Shown: one piece after another, positions 5,412-5,648 of the stretch
Numbering within the stretch: position 1 is the stretch's first letter
Layout of the letters: every line of letters begins with the position of its first letter
Source: a bacterium
GTDB lineage: Bacteria; BMS3Abin14
Direction: 5' to 3'
Length of the DNA stretch: 5,648 bases
Assembly: GCA_020352595.1 (NCBI GenBank)
Contig: CP070682.1
Location: 960,989-966,636, forward strand
Translations under genes and position numbers: made by a program
The notes under the pieces: generated by a model
What the model was told of the DNA's origin: nothing
Databases searched by the model: none
Seen by the model: only the letters and a program-made list of their open reading frames with translations

Positions 5412-5482
5412 AATTTGAGCCTCGGGGACGTTTCCCGGATACTCAAATTTACGGAAAATTTGAGTATTTGAGGACCGTCCCC
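5412..5482 (+). repeat. Structured 71-bp repeat, copy C
   Basis: This is the best-formed copy. Its inner stem is a perfect 12-bp inverted repeat (ATACTCAAATTT at 5439-5450 with AAATTTGAGTAT at 5456-5467) closing a 5-base loop, and the outer arm GGGGACG (5424-5430) faces CGTCCCC (5476-5482). It is much closer to copy A than to copy B, although the sequence before it matches that before copy B. Its right half is also read on the minus strand as the final codons of the gene entering from the window's end. Confidence 0.9.
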
Positions 5483-5648
5483 AAAGACACGTCGCCGTTA
5501 CCTGTCTGGAGCTCTATGGCTCCGTTTCCAGCCCCCAGCACACCGGTCAACCAGCCGTCCGCACGATAAACGTCGCCCAGGCTCAAGCCGGCCCAGGTTA
5601 TGGTCCCGTTGCCGGCAAAGGCACTGACGGTGGCAGAGGTCGACGCCG
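5449..5648 (-). CDS. C-terminal end of a glycine-rich beta-type protein (partial)
   Basis: An open minus-strand frame enters from the window's right edge and runs 65 codons to TAA at 5451-5449. The visible protein is rich in Gly, Ala, Thr and Val with alternating hydrophobic residues, including AFAGNGTITWAGLSLGDVY and GNGAIELQTGNGDVSLG. The TGNGDVSL phrase resembles the repeating turns of DUF4097-type putative adhesins and other beta-helical surface proteins, but the fragment is too short for a firm family. The last 11 or so residues (TVLKYSNFP and preceding) are encoded by repeat copy C, which supplies the stop codon, so the original C-terminus may have been replaced by repeat insertion. The start lies outside the window. 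Chance openness of a GC-rich frame is the alternative explanation. Confidence 0.5.
   Translation of the reverse strand, partial: ASTSATVSAFAGNGTITWAGLSLGDVYRADGWLTGVLGAGNGAIELQTGNGDVSLGTVLKYSNFP

Overview
This is a GC-rich window from a Gram-negative bacterium. The clearest sign of an outer membrane is a lipoprotein-type lytic transglycosylase of the MltA family. The gene mix (binding-protein-dependent ABC importer, MltA, SnoaL-like protein, trans-sulfuration-type PLP enzyme, DUF1059 protein) and the style of the intergenic repeats would fit a deltaproteobacterial (Desulfobacterota-type) genome. That placement is inference only; no lineage marker is present.

Layout. (1) 1-1358, plus strand: the end of an ABC permease followed by its ATPase, the tail of an import operon. 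(2) 1359-1517: short gap between convergent genes, holding a degenerate hexamer repeat. (3) 1518-2813, minus strand: MltA-like murein transglycosylase. (4) 2814-3041: divergent gap with a hairpin, a 15-bp tandem duplication, a GCTCTGACACC motif and the first copy (A) of a 70-bp structured repeat. (5) 3042-3479, plus: SnoaL-like small protein whose usual tail motif is altered. (6) 3610-4740, plus: cystathionine synthase/lyase-type PLP enzyme, followed 18 bp later by repeat copy B. (7) 4917-5096, plus: DUF1059 protein with its own extended -10 promoter and a strong intrinsic terminator. (8) 5159-5411: no intact gene; it holds a 17/19-bp tandem repeat and a 26-codon broken copy of the 3' end of the PLP gene. 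(9) 5412-5482: repeat copy C. (10) 5449-5648, minus: C-terminal end of an otherwise unseen gene that takes its stop codon from inside copy C.

The enzymes show no obvious shared pathway. The most interesting content is the repeat architecture from 2919 to 5482. A short motif (GTGCTCTGACACCGATGC or a close variant) and a 70-71 bp imperfect palindrome alternate three times in the same orientation. The motif-to-palindrome interval is empty the first time, holds a complete PLP gene the second time, and holds only the last 26 codons of a diverged PLP gene the third time. This looks like an expanding, recombining repeat family that has duplicated and eroded a neighbouring gene. No transposase is present in the window.
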